Shown: piece by piece, positions 61,395 through 64,000 of the stretch
Layout of the letters: the number at the start of each line of letters is the position of its first letter
How positions within the stretch are numbered: position 1 is the stretch's first letter
Source: Salmonella bongori NCTC 12419
Lineage (GTDB): Bacteria; Pseudomonadota; Gammaproteobacteria; Enterobacterales; Enterobacteriaceae
NCBI RefSeq assembly: GCF_000252995.1
Contig: NC_015761.1
Location: 3,472,001-3,536,000, forward strand
Length of the DNA: 64,000 nt
Reading direction: 5' to 3'
Program-made: the position numbers and the translations under genes
The notes under the pieces: generated by a model
Told to the model about the DNA's origin: nothing
Seen by the model: only the letters and a program-made list of their open reading frames with translations
Databases searched by the model: none

Positions 61395-61496
61395 GCAGGT
61401 ATTACCGACGACCTCATCCGTCTTTCAGCGGGACTTGAAGATCCCGACGATATTATTCATGACCTTGAGCGCGCCATCAGAAAAGCAGCATTCTGA
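61395..61496 (+). pseudogene. C-terminal remnant of a PLP-dependent Cys/Met metabolism enzyme
   Basis: A 33-codon stretch ending in TGA encodes AGITDDLIRLSAGLEDPDDI followed by IHDLERAIRKAAF. This is the conserved end of the cystathionine gamma-synthase / methionine gamma-lyase family (E. coli MetB: AGISETLLRISTGIEDGEDL). An in-frame TAA immediately precedes it, and the 230 bases upstream show no further match. I infer that a trans-sulfuration-type enzyme was deleted, leaving its 3' end. The neighbouring yhjV is an amino acid permease of a family that suits such a partner; Citrobacter methionine gamma-lyase is reported beside a permease gene. Confidence 0.7.
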
Positions 61497-61612
61497 TGAT
61501 GTCGTGGTGAACTGCTGTCATCAGTTTCCCGCACCGGGTATCAAGGCACTATAGCCTGGTGATATGCCGCCTTCTTGATGAGAAGTTGTGCATATTTTGG
61601 GCAGGGGGCTCT

Positions 61613-62911
61613 ATGCAGGAAGAAACATTACCATTAAATAACAGTAAGGCAACAACCACACCGTTCCCAACGAAATTACCGTTTACAAAATATGACTTTG
61701 GTTGGGTACTTTTGTGTATCGGTATGGCGATCGGCGCTGGCACCGTATTAATGCCGGTACAAATTGGCCTGAAAGGTATTTGGGTATTTATTACCGCTTT
61801 TATTATCGCTTATCCGGCAACTTATATCGTTCAGGATATTTATCTAAAAACGTTATCAGAAAGCGAAACCTGTGATGATTATACGGATATTATCAGTCAT
61901 TATCTTGGCAAAAACTGGGGGATTTTTCTCGGCGTAATCTATTTTCTGATGATTATCCATGGGGTATTTATTTATTCCCTGTCAGTGGTGTTTGATAGCG
62001 CCTCCTATATAAAGACTTTCGGTCTGACTGAGGCCGATCTGTCACAGTCTATTGTCTATAAAGTCGCGATTTTCGCCGTCCTGGTCGCAATTGCCTCCGG
62101 AGGGGAAAAGCTGCTATTTAAAATTTCCGGCCCAATGGTGGTGGTGAAAGTCGGGATCATTCTGGTGTTTGGTTTTGCGATGATCCCACACTGGAATTTT
62201 GGCAATATTTCCGCCTTTCCCGCCGCATCGGTTTTCTTTCGCGACGTATTTCTTACTATCCCATTCTGCTTCTTTTCCGCGGTATTTATTCAGGTATTAA
62301 ACCCAATGAACATCGCTTATCGTAAGCGCGAGGCAGACCGTGTGTTAGCAACCCGCATGGCAATTCGTACCCACCGGATTAGTTATATCACCCTGATTGC
62401 GGTGATTCTGTTTTTCTCCTTCTCGTTCACCTTTTCCATCAGCCATGAAGAAGCGGTATCCGCCTTTGAACAGAACATTTCAGCGCTGGCGCTGGCCGCT
62501 CAGGTGATTCCTGGCGAAATTATACATATCACCTCAACAGTGTTAAATATTTTTGCCGTTCTCACCGCTTTTTTTGGTATTTATTTAGGTTTTCACGAAG
62601 CGCTTAAAGGTATTGTTCTGAATTTATTGGGTCGCGTTATGGATATCAAAAACGTCAACCCACTATTACTGACGTCAGGAATCTGTATCTTTATTGTTGT
62701 TACCCTCGTCATTTGGGTCTCGTTCCGCGTCTCAGTATTGGTCTTTTTCCAGTTGGGCAGTCCGCTTTATGGTATTGTCGCGTGTATCATTCCCTTTTTC
62801 CTGATTTATAAAGTAACGAAACTGGAAAAATTACGTGGTCTGAAAACCTGGTTGATTTTGTTATATGGGATATTGTTGTGCCTGTCGCCACTATTAAAAT
62901 TGATTGAATAA
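61613..62911 (+). CDS. yhjV: HAAAP-family amino acid permease YhjV
   Basis: The 432-residue inner-membrane protein has 11 predicted helices and belongs to the hydroxy/aromatic amino acid permease family (SdaC, TdcC, Mtr, TnaB). The N-terminal tract FGWVLLCIGMAIGAGTVLMP is the family's substrate loop. I start at the ATG at 61613 (MQEETLPLNN), preceded by AGGGGG; the frame is open to 61559, but a start there has no ribosome site. The substrate is not certain. A PLP-enzyme remnant lies just upstream, which hints at an ancestral operon. A BIME separates it from the convergent dppF. Confidence 0.9.
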   Translation: MQEETLPLNNSKATTTPFPTKLPFTKYDFGWVLLCIGMAIGAGTVLMPVQIGLKGIWVFITAFIIAYPATYIVQDIYLKTLSESETCDDYTDIISHYLGKNWGIFLGVIYFLMIIHGVFIYSLSVVFDSASYIKTFGLTEADLSQSIVYKVAIFAVLVAIASGGEKLLFKISGPMVVVKVGIILVFGFAMIPHWNFGNISAFPAASVFFRDVFLTIPFCFFSAVFIQVLNPMNIAYRKREADRVLATRMAIRTHRISYITLIAVILFFSFSFTFSISHEEAVSAFEQNISALALAAQVIPGEIIHITSTVLNIFAVLTAFFGIYLGFHEALKGIVLNLLGRVMDIKNVNPLLLTSGICIFIVVTLVIWVSFRVSVLVFFQLGSPLYGIVACIIPFFLIYKVTKLEKLRGLKTWLILLYGILLCLSPLLKLIE

Positions 62912-62940
62912 GCCGTGCCGCAGATCATTGCCCTGCGTAA

Positions 62941-63012
62941 TACCCGATGGCGCTACGCTTACCGGACCTACATCGTACTTGTAGGCCGATAAGGCGCAGC
63001 CGCCATCCGGCA
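62941..63012. repeat. BIME (paired REP units) between yhjV and dppF
   Basis: Two inverted REP units (CCCGATGGCGCTACGC... and GTAGGCCGATAAGGCGCAGC...CATCCGGC) lie between the convergent stop codons. Confidence 0.85.
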
Positions 63013-63021
63013 TAAATGCCA

Positions 63022-64000
63022 TTAACTTACCGACGTCTGCGGATTCTCGTCCTGGTCGACGGCAAAGCAGGCCACCCGTTGACCGCCGTACTCTTTCAGT
63101 TGCGGCTGTAACTGCGTACAGGGTCCGAAACGACGTCGACAACGGGCGTTAAAGGCGCAGCCCGGCGGCGGATTGAGCGGGCTTGGCAGTTCGCCGGTCA
63201 GCTTGATACGCTCACGACGATCGTCCGGATTCAGGCGCGGCGTCGCAGAGAGCAGCGCCTGGGTATACGGATGGCGCGGATGACTAAAAATCTGCTCCTT
63301 CGTCCCTTTCTCTACACAGCGACCTAAGTACATCACCATTACCTCATCGGCGATATGCTCGACCACAGACAGATCGTGAGAGATAAAGACGTAGGACAGC
63401 CCCAGTTCCTGCTGCAGATCCATCATCAGGTTCAGTACCTGCGCGCGTACCGAGACATCCAGCGCGGAGACCGGTTCGTCAGCAATGACCACATCCGGGT
63501 CAAGCATCAGCCCACGGGCGATGGCGATACGCTGGCGCTGACCACCGGAGAACATATGTGGATAGCGGTCGTAATGCTCGGTTTTCAGCCCCACCTTCGC
63601 CATCATTGCCAGAGCTTTTTCCCGACGCTGCGCTTTACTGAGCGAGGTGTTAATCAGCAGCGGCTCTTCCAGGATCTGCCCTACTTTTTTACGCGGATTG
63701 AGTGACCCATACGGGTTCTGAAACACAATCTGGATTTTCTGCCGCCGCAACTTCTGCGCCTGCGGATCATGCTTGAGCAAATCCTGTCCCTGATAATAGA
63801 GCTCACCGCCGGTAGGTGTTTCAATCATCGTCAGCAGGCGGCCCAGTGTGGATTTACCGCAGCCGGATTCCCCCACCACAGCCAGAGTTTTACCGCGCTC
63901 CAGGGTAAAAGAGACACCGTCGAGCGCCTTTACCAGACGTTCCGGCGAAAAAATCCCCTTTTTCACCGGATAATGTTTTTTCAGATCAATGGCCTGCAAC
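63022..64000 (-). CDS. dppF: Dipeptide ABC transporter ATP-binding protein DppF (5' end outside window)
   Basis: About 326 of the expected 334 or more residues are visible; the N-terminal dozen codons lie beyond base 64000, so the apparent start at the edge is not real. Walker A GESGCGKST, Q-loop FQNPYGSLNPRKK, signature FSGGQRQRI and Walker B VVIADEP are intact, and the C-terminal oligopeptide-transporter tail (PPGCAFNARCRRRFGPC, with cysteines) is present. DppF and DppD power uptake of dipeptides and of 5-aminolevulinate and haem by DppABC. It is the last gene of dppABCDF, the rest of which lies outside. Confidence 0.95.
   Translation of the reverse strand, partial: LQAIDLKKHYPVKKGIFSPERLVKALDGVSFTLERGKTLAVVGESGCGKSTLGRLLTMIETPTGGELYYQGQDLLKHDPQAQKLRRQKIQIVFQNPYGSLNPRKKVGQILEEPLLINTSLSKAQRREKALAMMAKVGLKTEHYDRYPHMFSGGQRQRIAIARGLMLDPDVVIADEPVSALDVSVRAQVLNLMMDLQQELGLSYVFISHDLSVVEHIADEVMVMYLGRCVEKGTKEQIFSHPRHPYTQALLSATPRLNPDDRRERIKLTGELPSPLNPPPGCAFNARCRRRFGPCTQLQPQLKEYGGQRVACFAVDQDENPQTSVS

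Overview
The window is enterobacterial chromosome, almost certainly Salmonella enterica. Gene order and protein sequences follow the E. coli yhhS-to-dppF segment, but the places where Salmonella is known to differ are present: a complete fructose-asparagine (fra) locus between gor and treF, nikR without nikABCDE, a class A acid phosphatase between prlC and rlmJ, and an Rrf2 regulator/flavoprotein pair between dtpB and rsmJ. I see no tRNA, rRNA, CRISPR array, insertion sequence or prophage. REP/BIME elements separate many of the operons.

Layout. 1-2.7 kb: yhhS (cut by the window edge), yhhT, acpT, nikR. 2.7-7.6 kb: an overlapping exporter operon yhiI-rbbA-yhhJ on the minus strand. 7.6-14.0 kb: yhiN, pitA, uspB, uspA and dtpB, with a decayed fragment of a Fis-type helix-turn-helix protein beside yhiN. 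14.1-16.0 kb: an RsrR-like iron-sulfur regulator divergent from an NADH dehydrogenase-like flavoprotein. 16.1-22.9 kb: prlC-rsmJ behind a sigma32-type promoter, an acid phosphatase, rlmJ and gor. 22.9-28.2 kb: fraR, fraB, fraD, fraA and fraE. 28.5-33.0 kb: treF, an unknown membrane protein, a lysozyme-like protein lacking two of three catalytic residues, and yhjB. 33.5-46.8 kb: a candidate 30-residue basic protein, then yhjC, yhjD, yhjE, yhjG, pdeH, kdgK, yhjJ, dctA and pdeK. 46.9-61.2 kb: the two divergent cellulose operons bcsRQABZC and bcsEFG. 61.2-64 kb: a fragment of a PLP-dependent sulfur amino acid enzyme, the permease yhjV, and dppF (cut by the window edge).

How the genes work together. 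The second half is rich in cyclic-di-GMP functions: BcsA (PilZ) and BcsE (RxGD motif) bind it, PdeH degrades it from a flagellar sigma28-type promoter, and PdeK is a GGDEF-EAL protein of the same family. All bcs genes appear intact, so phosphoethanolamine-modified cellulose should be made. The fra genes form one pathway: periplasmic deamidation of fructose-asparagine (FraE), uptake (FraA), phosphorylation (FraD) and cleavage to glucose-6-phosphate and aspartate (FraB), under FraR. Stress and carbon signals show in promoter sequences: sigmaS-type and CRP-like sites at treF, sigma32-type at prlC, and a KdgR-like site at kdgK.

The least explained items are the regulator/flavoprotein pair with its dyad, the degenerate lysozyme with its divergent unknown membrane protein, the 30-residue basic ORF behind a near-perfect Shine-Dalgarno, a 50-codon ORF overlapping the start of pitA, and the two gene remnants.
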